Assembly: GCA_019359725.1 (NCBI GenBank)
Contig: JAHHGR010000043.1
Location: 1-39,912 of the forward strand
Reading direction: 5' to 3'
Source: Aphanocapsa lilacina HA4352-LM1
GTDB lineage: Bacteria > Cyanobacteriota > Cyanobacteriia > Gloeobacterales > Gloeobacteraceae
Length of the DNA stretch: 39,912 nt
The notes beneath the pieces were generated by a model. It was not told the DNA's origin, ran no database searches, and saw only the letters and a program-made list of their open reading frames with translations. The position numbers and the translations under genes were made by a program. How positions within the stretch are numbered: position 1 is the stretch's first letter; every line of letters starts with the position of its first letter. Shown here one piece after another: positions 7,400 to 15,997 of this stretch.

Positions 7400-9003
7400 T
7401 GATCCATAGCGGCGATACCATCGTCCTGCGGTTCGGCCCACTGCCCTGCCGGCAAGGACACCGCCAGTGCCGCTTTCCCCTGCCAGAGATTCGGAGTCAG
7501 GTTGCCACCGGTGTAGTACATCTGGGTACCGACGTTGCCCGCCACCCCCGAGTGGCGCTTGGCAGGCAGAGGGGTGAGAACCGACCAGGCGTTGCTGAGC
7601 GGGTCGTAGGCGAATACGTCGGCCTCGGAGGAGCCATTGAATTGCTGTCCGCCGATGACGAGGATGCGGTTGCCCACCACGAGAGTCGAGGAGGAAATAT
7701 GGCCGCGCGGCTCGGGTAAGCCCGCCACCCGCGTCCACGCCCCAGGGGAAGCAGGATCCCACACATCTACAAAGTTCTGGGCCACCAAATTGGCGTCGAA
7801 GCCGTACTGGCCGCCCACGGCGTAGATTTTGCCTCCCAAGGCTGCGTACCCCATGTGGGAACGCGGATTGGGCAGCGGGGCAGCGCTTGTCCAGGCAGCA
7901 CCACCGTTGAGCGGCAGATACCAGTGCTCGCCTTTGTCCTTGCGGTTGACGTCGGCTCCTCCAAAAAAGTGCAGCCGGTTGCCTAACATGACCAACGCCC
8001 CGGAACCGCGCGCCTGCGGCAGAGGCGGCAGAGCGCTCCAGGTGTTCGAGTTGACGTTGTACTTCCAGACGTTGGTGGTGGCAAAGGTCTGGCCACCATT
8101 TTCTTTGCCGATGTAGCCGCCCGCCAGATACACGTCGGCGCCGACGACCGCTGTACCGGCGTGGGTGGTGGAGATGGGCAGGTTGGCAATTTGCTTCCAG
8201 GTGTTGCCGTCCGGATCGTAGAGATCCGAGCGAACCGAGGGTTTGAAGGTGGTGTCGGTGTAGCCGCCAAAGACGTAGAGCTTGCCTGAGACCATCGCCC
8301 CTTGCGCCTCGGCGCGGTTGATCGGGGCGGCGGTTTTTGTCTGCCAGGCAATCGCATCGAAACCGGGGTGGCTGGCAATCTCGACGCTGTTGATTTTGGT
8401 GTTGGTGCCCCCGATCGAATCGAGGGTCAAGGTGCCGTCAGTGACCTCCGTCTGCACAAGCACCTGCTTGAAGGGCAGCGCGGTGGTGGGTTGGTAGCGG
8501 TCGATGGCCGGGACGCCTTCGGCGTTGAGGCTGTGCTGACTATTGGTATAGACGGGATCGCCGACGCTGAGCTGAATACTGTAGGAACCGTTCGGCAAAG
8601 CATACTGCCAGGCGGCCGGAACCTTGATCGCCGTCGGATCGGTGCCGCCCGACGGGTACTCCATGTGCTGCAGGGTATTGAGACGCGGGTCGATGCCGAC
8701 CACCTTTCGATCGCGGGCGTTGGGCGAAATATCGATCGGTGTCGGTGTCGCGGACGCCAGACTGTCTTCGCGCACCCAACCGAACTTGCGGCTTTGGTCG
8801 TAGGCTGCGCCTGTGTCTTCGATGTAACCGCTTGGCACGGTGGAGGATTTCGGCTGGAAATTGATTTGAGCGGTCAACAGTCCCGTGCTGCTTTGGGCAG
8901 CAAGCGACCCCTCCCAGCCGATCACCACCGGCAGGTACAAAATTGCGAACGGCAGCAAAACGATACCACCGGTCAGAAGCAGGCTTGAGTGTCTTGTAAG
9001 CAC
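7396..9003 (-). CDS. Secreted malectin-like/kelch-repeat protein
   Basis: A 535-residue protein. A hydrophobic N-terminal segment (residues 8-35) acts as signal or anchor. Residues about 45-220 form a malectin-like carbohydrate-binding domain: INFQPKSSTVPSGYIEDTG, LNTLQHMEY, WQYALPNGSYSIQLSVGDP and INSVEIA are its landmarks. Residues about 230-520 carry kelch repeats, seen as recurring GKLYVFGGY, DVYLAGGYIG, NRLHFFGGAD, KIYAVGGQYG and NRILVIGGQQ beta-strand units, five to six blades of a propeller. Likely exported and sugar- or protein-binding; no catalytic residues are recognised. The gene is monocistronic and ends tail-to-tail with the hydroquinone reductase. Confidence 0.85.
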   Translation of the reverse strand: MLTRHSSLLLTGGIVLLPFAILYLPVVIGWEGSLAAQSSTGLLTAQINFQPKSSTVPSGYIEDTGAAYDQSRKFGWVREDSLASATPTPIDISPNARDRKVVGIDPRLNTLQHMEYPSGGTDPTAIKVPAAWQYALPNGSYSIQLSVGDPVYTNSQHSLNAEGVPAIDRYQPTTALPFKQVLVQTEVTDGTLTLDSIGGTNTKINSVEIASHPGFDAIAWQTKTAAPINRAEAQGAMVSGKLYVFGGYTDTTFKPSVRSDLYDPDGNTWKQIANLPISTTHAGTAVVGADVYLAGGYIGKENGGQTFATTNVWKYNVNSNTWSALPPLPQARGSGALVMLGNRLHFFGGADVNRKDKGEHWYLPLNGGAAWTSAAPLPNPRSHMGYAALGGKIYAVGGQYGFDANLVAQNFVDVWDPASPGAWTRVAGLPEPRGHISSSTLVVGNRILVIGGQQFNGSSEADVFAYDPLSNAWSVLTPLPAKRHSGVAGNVGTQMYYTGGNLTPNLWQGKAALAVSLPAGQWAEPQDDGIAAMDH

Positions 9004-9047
9004 GACTGAAACACCTCAGAACGTCTACAGAAGGGAGTTTGAGGGCA

Positions 9048-9073
9048 CAAACCGCTCGCAAACCGTTCAACCG
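9048..9073. promoter_or_regulatory. Direct repeats CAAACCG upstream of the kelch gene
   Basis: CAAACCG occurs at 9048-9054 and 9059-9065, exactly 11 bp apart (one helical turn), followed by CAACCG at 9068. It lies about 45 bp upstream of the kelch-protein start, in the 405-bp divergent region 9004-9408. Helical phasing suggests a protein-binding site, but this is inference. Apart from this and a Shine-Dalgarno sequence (AGGAGAG) before 9409, I see no gene or RNA in that region. Confidence 0.25.
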
Positions 9074-9408
9074 GAGGCTCCCCGGCCGCGTGTCGCTGTC
9101 TTTGGGAAGTTCGCGGCTGCCGCGTAGGTCGCAAAGTTTGGCAAGGATTATAGCAAAGCAGAAACTGGGTTGCAATACGTACTAACCAATGCACGCTCAC
9201 TATTTGCATGAAGTTGTGCAGCAAAGAGTATTCTGGCGTATTTGCGCTCGCGCCATCCGTATTTCAGTCTAAAGGTAGATGCCCGGACATCGCGGGGTGC
9301 TCACTGACTCAAGGAGCACAGACTTGCCTGATGTGGACGCAAATGGCTTGCCGTCACTATCATGAAAATATCTGAAAGAAAGACCGAGGTGTCTTCCAGG
9401 AGAGCGCA

Positions 9409-10110
9409 ATGGCAGCCTTCAAAACTTGGGTGTTGGCCGCTCTGACCGCGGTGCTGCTGCCGGGAACGGTTCTGGCTTCCGACGAGAACCGTCTGCTGCT
9501 CAACGGCAGCGTCGAGGGCAACGAGACCTACAGTCGGCTTTACCTGTCCTCGTCGGCCTACGTCGTCAAAGATCGTGACTTCGCCCCGGAGCAGCCGCGG
9601 CTTGGGTTTTTCAGCACCTGGATTTTCGACCCGGCCCAGGACAATTTGTTCGAGGTGCGGGCACGCTACTGTGTTCCTGATCCTGGCATCGACACCGACC
9701 GGGCGGTGCTGCGCCGACTCGACTTGCTGGACGGCGAGCAGGTGCTGGTCTCGCTGAGTGAGGAGGTACGGGCGCTGCCTGCCCAGCGCGAGACGGTGCG
9801 CCCCGCCTACTACTCCCAGCCGTTCGCGCGGCCGGTCCACGGCTACCGCCCCACGCGCCATGGGCTGGTACCTTACGTGAGCTATTTGCCCTCGGCACCG
9901 GTCTTCAATCCGGCGGTGACCTGCGCCTCGGGTACGACCGGCTTCGAGCTTTCCCCGGCGGCCGATCGGTTGGCCGCCTTGCCCGACAAGACGCTCAAGG
10001 TGCGTCTGCACTTCAGCAATGGTGAACAAAGCGGTTGGCAACTGGGTGCGGCGACCGTGCGCGAACTGAAGCGCCTCGTCGCCGTGCGCGCCGAACTAAG
10101 CGGCCGCTAG
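9409..10110 (+). CDS. Secreted protein of unknown function
   Basis: A 233-residue protein with a classical signal peptide (MAAFKTWVLAALTAVLLPG, cleavage after VLAS near residue 24). The mature part is beta-rich by eye, with a YSRLYLSSSAYVVKDRD segment and a pair of cysteines (about residues 88 and 171) that could form a disulfide in the periplasm. I recognise no family. A good Shine-Dalgarno sequence (AGGAGAG) sits 5-6 nt before the ATG. It is followed 81 bp later by transaldolase, with a hairpin between, so it is probably a separate unit. Confidence 0.75.
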   Translation: MAAFKTWVLAALTAVLLPGTVLASDENRLLLNGSVEGNETYSRLYLSSSAYVVKDRDFAPEQPRLGFFSTWIFDPAQDNLFEVRARYCVPDPGIDTDRAVLRRLDLLDGEQVLVSLSEEVRALPAQRETVRPAYYSQPFARPVHGYRPTRHGLVPYVSYLPSAPVFNPAVTCASGTTGFELSPAADRLAALPDKTLKVRLHFSNGEQSGWQLGAATVRELKRLVAVRAELSGR

Positions 10111-10156
10111 CTTTGGATTTCTTGCTTAAGGCGTGGGGGCTGCCGGGGACGGTTGG

Positions 10157-10183
10157 CTAAGATTGGCCCGAAGCCAATCTAAG
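10157..10183 (+). promoter_or_regulatory. Leader hairpin/palindrome immediately before transaldolase
   Basis: CTAAGATTGGC (10157-10167) pairs with GCCAATCTAAG (10173-10183) with one mismatch and a 5-nt loop. It ends 8 nt before the transaldolase ATG, with the weak ribosome site (AAGGGA) directly abutting the 3' arm. It could be an operator or an RNA hairpin that modulates translation. Confidence 0.45.
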
Positions 10184-10191
10184 GGACAACC

Positions 10192-11310
10192 ATGGCTGAC
10201 AATCCTCTTGTTCATCTGCACGATTTCGGCCAGAGCGTCTGGATAGACGATCTGCGCCGCGACATGATCACTACCGGCGAACTGCAGCGGCTGATCGAAG
10301 CGGAGGGGGTGCGTGGCCTCACCTCCAACCCCGCCATCTTCGAAAAAGCGATCGTAGGCAGCGCCGCCTACGACGAACAGATTCGCGCCGCCCGCGGTCA
10401 ATCGGTGGACGCCGTTTACGAAAACCTGGTCGTCAAAGACATTCAAGATGCCGCCGATTTGTTCCGGCCCCTGTACGAATCTTCCGAGGGGGCGGACGGG
10501 TACGTCAGTCTTGAAGTCTCGCCGTATCTAGCCCGCGACACCGAGGGCACGATCCGCGAGGCCCATCACCTCTGGGAGCGCGTCGGTCGGCCCAATTTGA
10601 TGGTCAAAGTGCCGGGAACCGCCGAGGGCATCCCGGCAATCGAGGCGCTGATCGCCGCGGGCATCAACGTCAACGTAACGCTGCTGTTTGCGCGGGCGGC
10701 CTACGCGGAGGCTGCCGAAGCCTACCTGCGCGGTCTGGAGCGCCACGCAGGTCCGCTCGATCGGATCGCTTCGGTGGCGAGCTTCTTTTTGAGCCGCATC
10801 GACACGGCCGTCGATGAGCTGCTGCAAGTCCAGCTTGACGCTGCCGATACCGTGCAAGGCGAACGTCTGAAGTCGCTGCAGGGCAGTGTGGCGATCGCCA
10901 ACGCCAAACTGGCCTACCGCCAATTCCAGCAGATCTTCGAAAGTGAGCGCTTCGCAGCGCTTGCCGTCCGGGGCGCCAAACCCCAGCGCCTGCTGTGGGC
11001 GAGCACCGGCACCAAGAACCCCGACTACCGCGACGTGCGCTACGTCGAGGAACTCGTAGGGCCGGCGACCGTCAACACGATGCCCCCGGCGACCCTCAAA
11101 GCCTGCGCCGATCACTGCGAACTGCGCCCCAGCCTGGAGGCGGGCCTCGCGGACGCCGAGCGGACGCTGGCCGAACTTGCGGCGGTGGGCATTGATCTCG
11201 ACAAGGTCACAGAGGATCTGCTCGCCGATGGCCTGGCCAAGTTCACCGCCCCCTTCGACAAGCTGCTTGCCAGTTTGCGGGCCAAAACCGAGGCGGTGGC
11301 CGCCGGTTAA
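10192..11310 (+). CDS. tal: Transaldolase
   Basis: A 372-residue transaldolase of the larger subtype used by cyanobacteria and actinobacteria. It moves a dihydroxyacetone unit between sugar phosphates in the oxidative pentose phosphate pathway. Signatures: [16 protein letters not shown] at the start, [16 protein letters not shown], the Schiff-base lysine region [13 protein letters not shown] at about 138-150, [21 protein letters not shown], and [13 protein letters not shown]. The length is full for the family. The ATG at 10192 is preceded by a palindromic leader. The gene ends in a 4-bp interlocked overlap (TTAA) with convergent moaC. Confidence 0.95.
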   Translation: MADNPLVHLHDFGQSVWIDDLRRDMITTGELQRLIEAEGVRGLTSNPAIFEKAIVGSAAYDEQIRAARGQSVDAVYENLVVKDIQDAADLFRPLYESSEGADGYVSLEVSPYLARDTEGTIREAHHLWERVGRPNLMVKVPGTAEGIPAIEALIAAGINVNVTLLFARAAYAEAAEAYLRGLERHAGPLDRIASVASFFLSRIDTAVDELLQVQLDAADTVQGERLKSLQGSVAIANAKLAYRQFQQIFESERFAALAVRGAKPQRLLWASTGTKNPDYRDVRYVEELVGPATVNTMPPATLKACADHCELRPSLEAGLADAERTLAELAAVGIDLDKVTEDLLADGLAKFTAPFDKLLASLRAKTEAVAAG

Positions 11311-11819
11311 GGTTCAGGCCCACGCACGTAATCGCCGGAGCGGCCCCCGGACTTGCGCAGCAGCCGCACCCCTTCGATGGTCATGTCCTTTTGCAGAGCC
11401 TTGGCCATGTCGTAGAGGGTGAGGGCGGCGACGGCGGCGGCGGTGAGCGCCTCCATCTCGACGCCGGTCGAAGCCTGGGTCTTGACCGTCGCCTGCAGAC
11501 AGAATCCGGGTGGCTCACTCTGGGGGATAATCTCGATGTGCACCGCGCCGATGGGCAGCGGGTGGCACAGCGGAATCAGATCGCCCGTGCGCTTGGCGGC
11601 CATGATCCCGGCGATGCGGGCGGTGGCGAGCACGTCCCCCTTGGGGGCGTTGCCCGCCAGAATCGCCTCGAGGGTGCTTGCCGCCATGCACACTCTCGCC
11701 TCGGCGACGGCGACGCGCTCACTGGCTTGCTTGGCTGTGACATCCACCATATGGGCCTGGCCGGCGGTATCGATGTGGGAAAGCGGCTGCAAACGAAAAC
11801 TCCGCCAAATCGCCTCCAT
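11307..11819 (-). CDS. moaC: Cyclic pyranopterin monophosphate synthase MoaC
   Basis: A 170-residue MoaC, which with MoaA makes cyclic pyranopterin monophosphate in molybdenum cofactor synthesis. Family landmarks are [46 protein letters not shown], the catalytic region [29 protein letters not shown] and [10 protein letters not shown]. The start is ATG at 11819 ([11 protein letters not shown]), placing the conserved SHID about 12 residues in; the upstream open frame adds no conserved sequence. No other molybdopterin gene is nearby. It converges on transaldolase with a 4-bp overlap. Confidence 0.95.
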   Translation of the reverse strand: MEAIWRSFRLQPLSHIDTAGQAHMVDVTAKQASERVAVAEARVCMAASTLEAILAGNAPKGDVLATARIAGIMAAKRTGDLIPLCHPLPIGAVHIEIIPQSEPPGFCLQATVKTQASTGVEMEALTAAAVAALTLYDMAKALQKDMTIEGVRLLRKSGGRSGDYVRGPEP

Positions 11820-11905
11820 CCTAACGGCCCTCCCGAAGGCAACCTCGCACCTGAGCATAAATACTTAGTAAGATAAGAAGTGACCACTTTTGGAGAAGTG
11901 CGCCC

Positions 11906-12250
11906 GTGTTCTACAGATTGTCTGAGCAGTACCGCTACTTTGTTCGCGACCTGATCGTCAATTTGCAGGCACTTTCGATCGTCATGGAGCGCCGGGGTTA
12001 TCTGGTCTCCTGTTACACCTGCGGGGAGGAGGCCGACAGCGCTTGCTTCATGGTGAGCATGGGCAATGAGATGATCCGCTTTTTGGTGTCCGACCAGGGC
12101 ATCGTCTGGACCGAAATTTGCGACGACGCCGAACTGGTGCGCCTGGAGGGGGCCGAGGCGATTGCCAGGTTGCAGGAGTTGGCGGATCTGATCAAGCAGG
12201 GATTGATGGAGCCTGCTCAGCCGCTTTCAGCGCCGCTGTCCTCCCTATAA
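11906..12250 (+). CDS. DUF1815 cyanobacterial protein
   Basis: A 114-residue protein matching DUF1815, a family found essentially only in cyanobacteria and of unknown function. Landmarks: FYRLSEQYRYFVRDLI, a long helix, RRGYLVSCYTCGEE with two close cysteines (residues 36 and 39), MIRFLVSDQGIVWTE and EGAEAIARLQELADLI. The CXXC could bind metal or respond to redox; this is inference. The start is GTG at 11906, with GGAGAAG about 9 nt upstream. It lies 38 bp before the psbM-like gene and may share its transcript. Confidence 0.85.
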   Translation: MFYRLSEQYRYFVRDLIVNLQALSIVMERRGYLVSCYTCGEEADSACFMVSMGNEMIRFLVSDQGIVWTEICDDAELVRLEGAEAIARLQELADLIKQGLMEPAQPLSAPLSSL

Positions 12251-12288
12251 TTGAGGGGAGGCCCCCATTCACGGAAGGTTTTCTGACA

Positions 12289-12393
12289 ATGAGCGGCAAC
12301 GGCTGGTTGTTCCTGGCTTTTCTCGGCTTGCTGGTAGTCTTTGTGCCCACGGTCGTCTTTTTGCTCTACAGAAGCGGCCAACGCCTGTTCTAG
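12289..12393 (+). CDS. psbM: Photosystem II small subunit PsbM-like
   Basis: A 34-residue single-helix protein: a short polar start, one transmembrane helix (LFLAFLGLLVVFVPTVVFLL) and a basic tail YRSGQRLF. The VFVPTVVFLL core aligns by eye with the FVLVPSVFLIILY of PsbM, a monomer-interface subunit of photosystem II. The N-terminus is diverged, so another small photosystem or cytochrome b6f peptide cannot be excluded. GGAAGG lies about 9 nt before the ATG. A strong terminator follows 18 bp after the stop, so it is the last gene of its unit. Confidence 0.6.
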   Translation: MSGNGWLFLAFLGLLVVFVPTVVFLLYRSGQRLF

Positions 12394-12410
12394 GCGCTTC
12401 CGGCATCCAG

Positions 12411-12440
12411 ACCGCACCCCCGCCCGGGGGTGCGGTTTTT
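12411..12440 (+). terminator. Intrinsic terminator after the psbM-like gene
   Basis: A perfect 10-bp GC stem (12412-12421 with 12426-12435), 4-nt loop GCCC, then TTTTT. This is the clearest rho-independent terminator in the window. Confidence 0.92.
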
Positions 12441-12534
12441 GCGACATTGTCTGGGGCAGTGGCCTTCTGGGAACAGGCTTTGTTAAAATGCTCATGGCCT
12501 GCGGCGTTGGTGAATGCCAATAAAGTTATCGATC

Positions 12535-12740
12535 TATACTTTGTGCGATAGGGAGTCAAACGCGGTCGGCGGTGAGCAAGCCGGGCATCTTCGGATGAAT
12601 CTCGGAGTCTCTAAAGCCGATTCACCGGTTCCCACCTGGTTTACCAGAGGTCGCATACTGAGGTAAAACGGCGTTGCGGGTCTTCAAGCTTTTTCGGAGT
12701 TCGTCCGGTGTCGGCTTTCCCTACGGGTAAACTGGGGAAC
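12535..12740 (+). ncRNA. Structured leader or small RNA upstream of the PspA-like gene
   Basis: TATACT (12535-12540) is a good -10 hexamer, though no clear -35 is seen. The following roughly 200 nt are non-coding and rich in helices: CGGTGA (12570) pairs with TCACCG (12622); inside it a CATC-TTCG-GATG tetraloop hairpin (12586-12597); GTTTACC (12640) pairs with GGTAAAAC (12662); and AGGGA (about 12550) can pair with TCCCT (about 12717), closing the whole. The size (about 180 nt) and long-range closure would fit a small RNA such as 6S, but I do not recognise a family. It could equally be a cis-regulatory 5' leader. Positions are approximate. Confidence 0.4.
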
Positions 12741-12766
12741 ACACGGGCTTGCGGTGGAAAATCTCG

Positions 12767-13531
12767 ATGAGCAGGTCAGGTCCAAAGGGCTTTGTCTACT
12801 GGTTGTTCGGGGAGCGCGCCGGCCGGGTCATCGTCGGCTTCTGGAACTGGTTGTGGGGCCGGCCGGTCGAGCAGGGCGGAGACATGTCGGTCAGAGTGGC
12901 CGAGCAGGCCTACCGCGACATCCAGCTTTCGGTCAAGCGGCTGACCGAGGCGGTGGCTACCCAGGTGAGCGCCTACCGCCGCGCCCAGCAGCTCTACCAG
13001 CAAAAAGTGCGCGAGTACCAAACCCTTGAGCAGCAGGCCCTGATTGCCAAGCGCCAGGGGCAGATGGATCTGGCGCGCCAGGCGCTCAGCAAAGCGCTCG
13101 CCGTCGAGCAGATCCTCCCGGAGTTGCAAGATCGGGTCCAAAAAGCCGAGCAGTACGCCGAGGCGGCCCGCGCCCGCCTTGCCAAAGAGCAGCTGCAGCT
13201 TGAGGAATATAAGTCGCGCCTGCAGAACCTCAAAGACCTCAACGAGATCAACAACGCCCTTGCCACGATGGCCCGGGTGAGTGACCAGTACAATATCGAC
13301 TCAGCCCGCTCGCAGTTTGAGCAGGCGAGTTCCGCCGTGCAGCGCAAAAAATTTCAGGTCGAAGCCCTAAACGAACTGGCCGAGAACCCGGCTCAAAAAG
13401 TCGAAGACGACCTCAGGCAACTCTCCCTCGATGCCGAACTCGACCGCCGCCTCGGTTCATTGGGCGAGCCGTCCAATCCGCCTGTGAGGCTACCCGAGCG
13501 CGAAAACGAACCCGAACGCCGCCAGGACTGA
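12767..13531 (+). CDS. PspA/IM30-family-like protein
   Basis: A 254-residue protein dominated by long coiled coil. Residues about 42-215 follow the PspA/IM30 pattern: short helix H1 (DMSVRVAEQAYRDIQLSVKR), helical hairpin H2-H3 with QALIAKRQGQMDLARQALSK, and later helices ending near ELDRRLGSL. Proteins of this family bind membranes and form ESCRT-III-like polymers in stress protection and thylakoid or plasma-membrane upkeep. Unlike Vipp1, it has an extra N-terminal segment of about 40 residues with aromatic, possibly membrane-touching helices (GFVYWLFGERAG, FWNWLWGRP). ATG at 12767 is preferred to TTG at 12749. A structured leader precedes it. Confidence 0.75.
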   Translation: MSRSGPKGFVYWLFGERAGRVIVGFWNWLWGRPVEQGGDMSVRVAEQAYRDIQLSVKRLTEAVATQVSAYRRAQQLYQQKVREYQTLEQQALIAKRQGQMDLARQALSKALAVEQILPELQDRVQKAEQYAEAARARLAKEQLQLEEYKSRLQNLKDLNEINNALATMARVSDQYNIDSARSQFEQASSAVQRKKFQVEALNELAENPAQKVEDDLRQLSLDAELDRRLGSLGEPSNPPVRLPERENEPERRQD

Positions 13532-13594
13532 GCATAGCGAGGGCGCTGCCGCAAATCATCGCCTATCTCCTCCCCAGGGTTGATCCCAAAACCC

Positions 13595-13622
13595 TTGACA
13601 GGATATTACGTATTATTAACTA
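13595..13622 (+). promoter_or_regulatory. Possible promoter of the DUF2949 gene
   Basis: A consensus -35 TTGACA at 13595-13600 is followed after 16 bp by TAACTA (13617-13622) within an AT-rich stretch, about 30 bp before the gene start. The -10 element is weak, so this is a candidate only. Confidence 0.4.
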
Positions 13623-13649
13623 AGAAAAGCTTCCGATAAGGAGGGGGTC

Positions 13650-13859
13650 GTGGGGTTGATGGGCAGCGAGCACAGCAAGCAAAAAGAGTTAGAGCGGTAC
13701 TTGCTCAACAACGGCATCGTCAACCGGCGGGAGCTGGAGTTAGCCAAGAAGGTGCAGCGCGCCCAGCAGGGACCGCTGCCGATCTTGCTGTGGCAGTTGA
13801 GCTTTATCACGCTGGTTCAGTTGGGCGCCCTGCTCGACTGGAGCGGTCAACTTTCATAA
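13650..13859 (+). CDS. DUF2949 cyanobacterial protein
   Basis: A 69-residue protein with the DUF2949 layout: KELERYLLNNGIVNRREL (helix), then a middle helix of basic character, then LPILLWQLSFITLVQLGALLDW. The family is cyanobacterial and of unknown function. The start is GTG at 13650, 5 nt after a strong AAGGAGGGGG; an in-frame ATG at 13659 would be too far from it. It is a monocistronic unit ahead of the GNAT-hisG pair. Confidence 0.8.
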   Translation: MGLMGSEHSKQKELERYLLNNGIVNRRELELAKKVQRAQQGPLPILLWQLSFITLVQLGALLDWSGQLS

Positions 13860-13935
13860 AATCCACCCCGCCCCCAGGCGGTTAGGATGGATACGCGCCG
13901 GCGGCTTTGCGGCCATCAACCATTGGGACGCCTCC

Positions 13936-15063
13936 ATGCTCATCCGCCCCGTTCACTACCGCGACCTCGACTCGGTACGCAAGCTTTACGACCAGACCAG
14001 CGGCTGTGCGGCCTTGGCCAGTCAGGATGTACTCCAGCCCTTGCGGGGCATCCACCGCCTGTACGGTCCGGTAAAACTTTTGAGCCTGTTCCGCAACCCG
14101 ATGCAGCATGTCTTCTGCCTGCACGTCGCTCAGCTCGAAGGGCAGATTGTCGGGTTGGTGCAGGTGCGCCCGGTCAACGTCGGCTATACCACCTGGCAGG
14201 TCGAGCACATTGCCGTGGCGGACGATGTGCGCGGCCAGGGCATCGGTACGCAGCTTCTCAGCCATGTCTTCGAGTACTATCGGCCCGAGGCGCGCAACTG
14301 GATGGCCGAAGTCGACATCCATAACCGCCAGGCCCTGGCCCTCTATCGGCAAAATGGTTTTCAGTCGCTGGCACAGCTGTGTTACTGGCAGATCTCGCCC
14401 GCAATTCTGGCGGATCTGGCCCGCTGCGAGAAGCCGCCGCTCAATTTCTTCAAGCCAGTGAGCAACGCCGATGCAGCTCTGATGTGCCAGCTCGATACCG
14501 CCACCATGCCGCCCATCGTCCGCCAAATTTTTGATCGCCACCCGAGCGATTTTCACCGCAGCGTCGTCACCCGCACCTTCGAGGCGGCGGTGCGCTCGTT
14601 CAACCAGACCCTGCGCGTCGCCCAGTTCGTCTATGAGCCCCAGCGCAAGGCGGCCATCGGCAGCTTCGAACTGATTCTTTCGACGACCGGACTGCTGCCC
14701 CACCGTGCCCATTTGCTGGTGCATCCCGCCTACACCTGGCTCTATCCGCAGCTGGCCGTCCACATCGCGGGCATCTTGCAAAATTACCCGGCCCAGGCGC
14801 TGCAGGTGGTCTCGACCGACTACCAGCCGGAGCGCGAAGAATTTCTCAATTCAATCGCGGCGGAAGATATCGAGCGCCGTTTGCTGATGTCGCGCTCGAC
14901 CTGGCCCAAAGTGCGCGAGACGCGCAATCTGCTTGAAGGACTGCAGCTCAAGGACATGCTGCCGGGCTTCTCCCTGGGCAACAAGCAGCCTTTGCCCGAG
15001 CCTTTTCAGCGCTCCGAAAACAACCGTGACCAGGAGCCCCCTCCGACGACGGGCTGGCGATGA
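13936..15063 (+). CDS. GNAT-family N-acetyltransferase, two-domain
   Basis: A 375-residue protein. The N-terminal 150 residues form a GNAT acetyltransferase domain: [37 protein letters not shown] (acetyl-CoA binding loop R-G-Q-G-I-G at about 97-102) and [14 protein letters not shown]. The remaining roughly 220 residues look like a second, degenerate GNAT-like half ([16 protein letters not shown]..., then [10 protein letters not shown]) without the acetyl-CoA loop. The substrate is unknown. The last four bases overlap the hisG start (ATGA), suggesting coupled translation with histidine biosynthesis; the functional link is unknown. Confidence 0.85.
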   Translation: MLIRPVHYRDLDSVRKLYDQTSGCAALASQDVLQPLRGIHRLYGPVKLLSLFRNPMQHVFCLHVAQLEGQIVGLVQVRPVNVGYTTWQVEHIAVADDVRGQGIGTQLLSHVFEYYRPEARNWMAEVDIHNRQALALYRQNGFQSLAQLCYWQISPAILADLARCEKPPLNFFKPVSNADAALMCQLDTATMPPIVRQIFDRHPSDFHRSVVTRTFEAAVRSFNQTLRVAQFVYEPQRKAAIGSFELILSTTGLLPHRAHLLVHPAYTWLYPQLAVHIAGILQNYPAQALQVVSTDYQPEREEFLNSIAAEDIERRLLMSRSTWPKVRETRNLLEGLQLKDMLPGFSLGNKQPLPEPFQRSENNRDQEPPPTTGWR

Positions 15064-15707
15064 ATATCACCACCATCGCCTTACCAAAAGGGGCCTTGCT
15101 CAAGAGTACGATCGCCCGGCTGCAGGCCATCGGCATCGATTTCGGCGAATTTCTCGAAGGCTCTAACCGGTTGTTGCGCCTCGAAGATCGTTCGGGCCGC
15201 TACGAGGGTCTGCTGGTGCGCGCCCAGGATGTGCCGGTGTACGTCGCCTACGGCCAGGCCCAGGTGGGGATAGTCGGTTTTGACGTCCTTAAAGAAAAGC
15301 AACTGCCCGTCGCCCAGGTGGCGGATCTAGGTTTTGGCCACTGCCGCATGTCGGTGGCGGTCAAAAGTGACAGCCCCTACCGCAGTGTGCAGGATCTGCC
15401 CGCCCACTGCCGGGTGGCCTCCAAGTTCACCACCTGCGCCAGGAGCTACTTCGAGGAGCGAGAACTGCCCGTGGAGCTGATTCCCCTCTACGGCTCGGTG
15501 GAGCTTGCCCCACTCACCGGCATGGCCGAGGCGATCGTGGACCTGGTGTCCACGGGCCGCACCCTCAAGGACAACGGCCTGGTCGAACTCGAAAAAATCT
15601 TCGACAGCACCGCCCGGCTGATTGCCCATCCGCTCAGCTACCGGCTGGGACGGGTGGGCCTGCACGAACTATTGGGGCAGATCCAGACGGCGGCGGTCCC
15701 GGCCTAG
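15060..15707 (+). CDS. hisG: ATP phosphoribosyltransferase, short (HisZ-dependent) form
   Basis: A 215-residue HisG that commits PRPP and ATP to histidine synthesis. Landmarks: [16 protein letters not shown] at the start, [34 protein letters not shown] (PRPP region) and the P-loop-like [18 protein letters not shown] at about 160-177. It lacks the C-terminal ACT-like regulatory domain, so it is the short form that needs HisZ, not present in this window. It begins in a 4-bp overlap with the GNAT gene and ends in a 4-bp overlap (CTAG) with a convergent small membrane protein gene. Confidence 0.95.
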   Translation: MNITTIALPKGALLKSTIARLQAIGIDFGEFLEGSNRLLRLEDRSGRYEGLLVRAQDVPVYVAYGQAQVGIVGFDVLKEKQLPVAQVADLGFGHCRMSVAVKSDSPYRSVQDLPAHCRVASKFTTCARSYFEERELPVELIPLYGSVELAPLTGMAEAIVDLVSTGRTLKDNGLVELEKIFDSTARLIAHPLSYRLGRVGLHELLGQIQTAAVPA

Positions 15708-15910
15708 CGCTGTAGCTGCATGAAGAACATCATCACTACTCCAGGCAGGCTTGCCAGGCCAAACAGCAGCAGGCCCAGACAGATAAGCTTGTCGATCATG
15801 CCGGCCATCACGCCCGTGTGCTGCTCGACAACCGCCCCGTAGCGCTCGTTGTCCCAGGAAAAACTTTCGTCGGAAGCCGGGTTGGAATTGGATCTCGGAC
15901 CAGAAGTCAT
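15704..15910 (-). CDS. Small single-pass membrane protein
   Basis: A 68-residue protein with a polar, Asn/Ser-rich N-terminus and a C-terminal transmembrane helix (about 42-64, [20 protein letters not shown]). No family recognised. The TM segment, an ATG start and the exact 4-bp interlocked stop with hisG favour it over the competing minus-strand frame at 15669-15935. It may be tail-anchored. An AT-rich region upstream (to 15997) probably holds its promoter. Confidence 0.6.
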   Translation of the reverse strand: MTSGPRSNSNPASDESFSWDNERYGAVVEQHTGVMAGMIDKLICLGLLLFGLASLPGVVMMFFMQLQR

Positions 15911-15997
15911 CGCCGGTGCGCCCTTCGACTCTCACGTAACTTATAAAATCGACGAGTAATTACGGCACACAAACTTGACAAATGTTTATAAACCGAG

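Noticed and set aside
6254..7762. 502-codon minus-strand ORF across the hydroquinone reductase
   Set aside because: Runs antisense through a gene with a strong start site and a complete GST fold; no recognisable protein features.
13882..14781. 299-codon minus-strand ORF opposite the GNAT gene
   Set aside because: Antisense shadow; the plus frame carries the acetyl-CoA binding motif.
15669..15935. 88-codon minus-strand ORF overlapping the hisG end
   Set aside because: Competes with the 68-residue frame that has a clean transmembrane helix and an exact stop overlap; its own product has no membrane or domain pattern.
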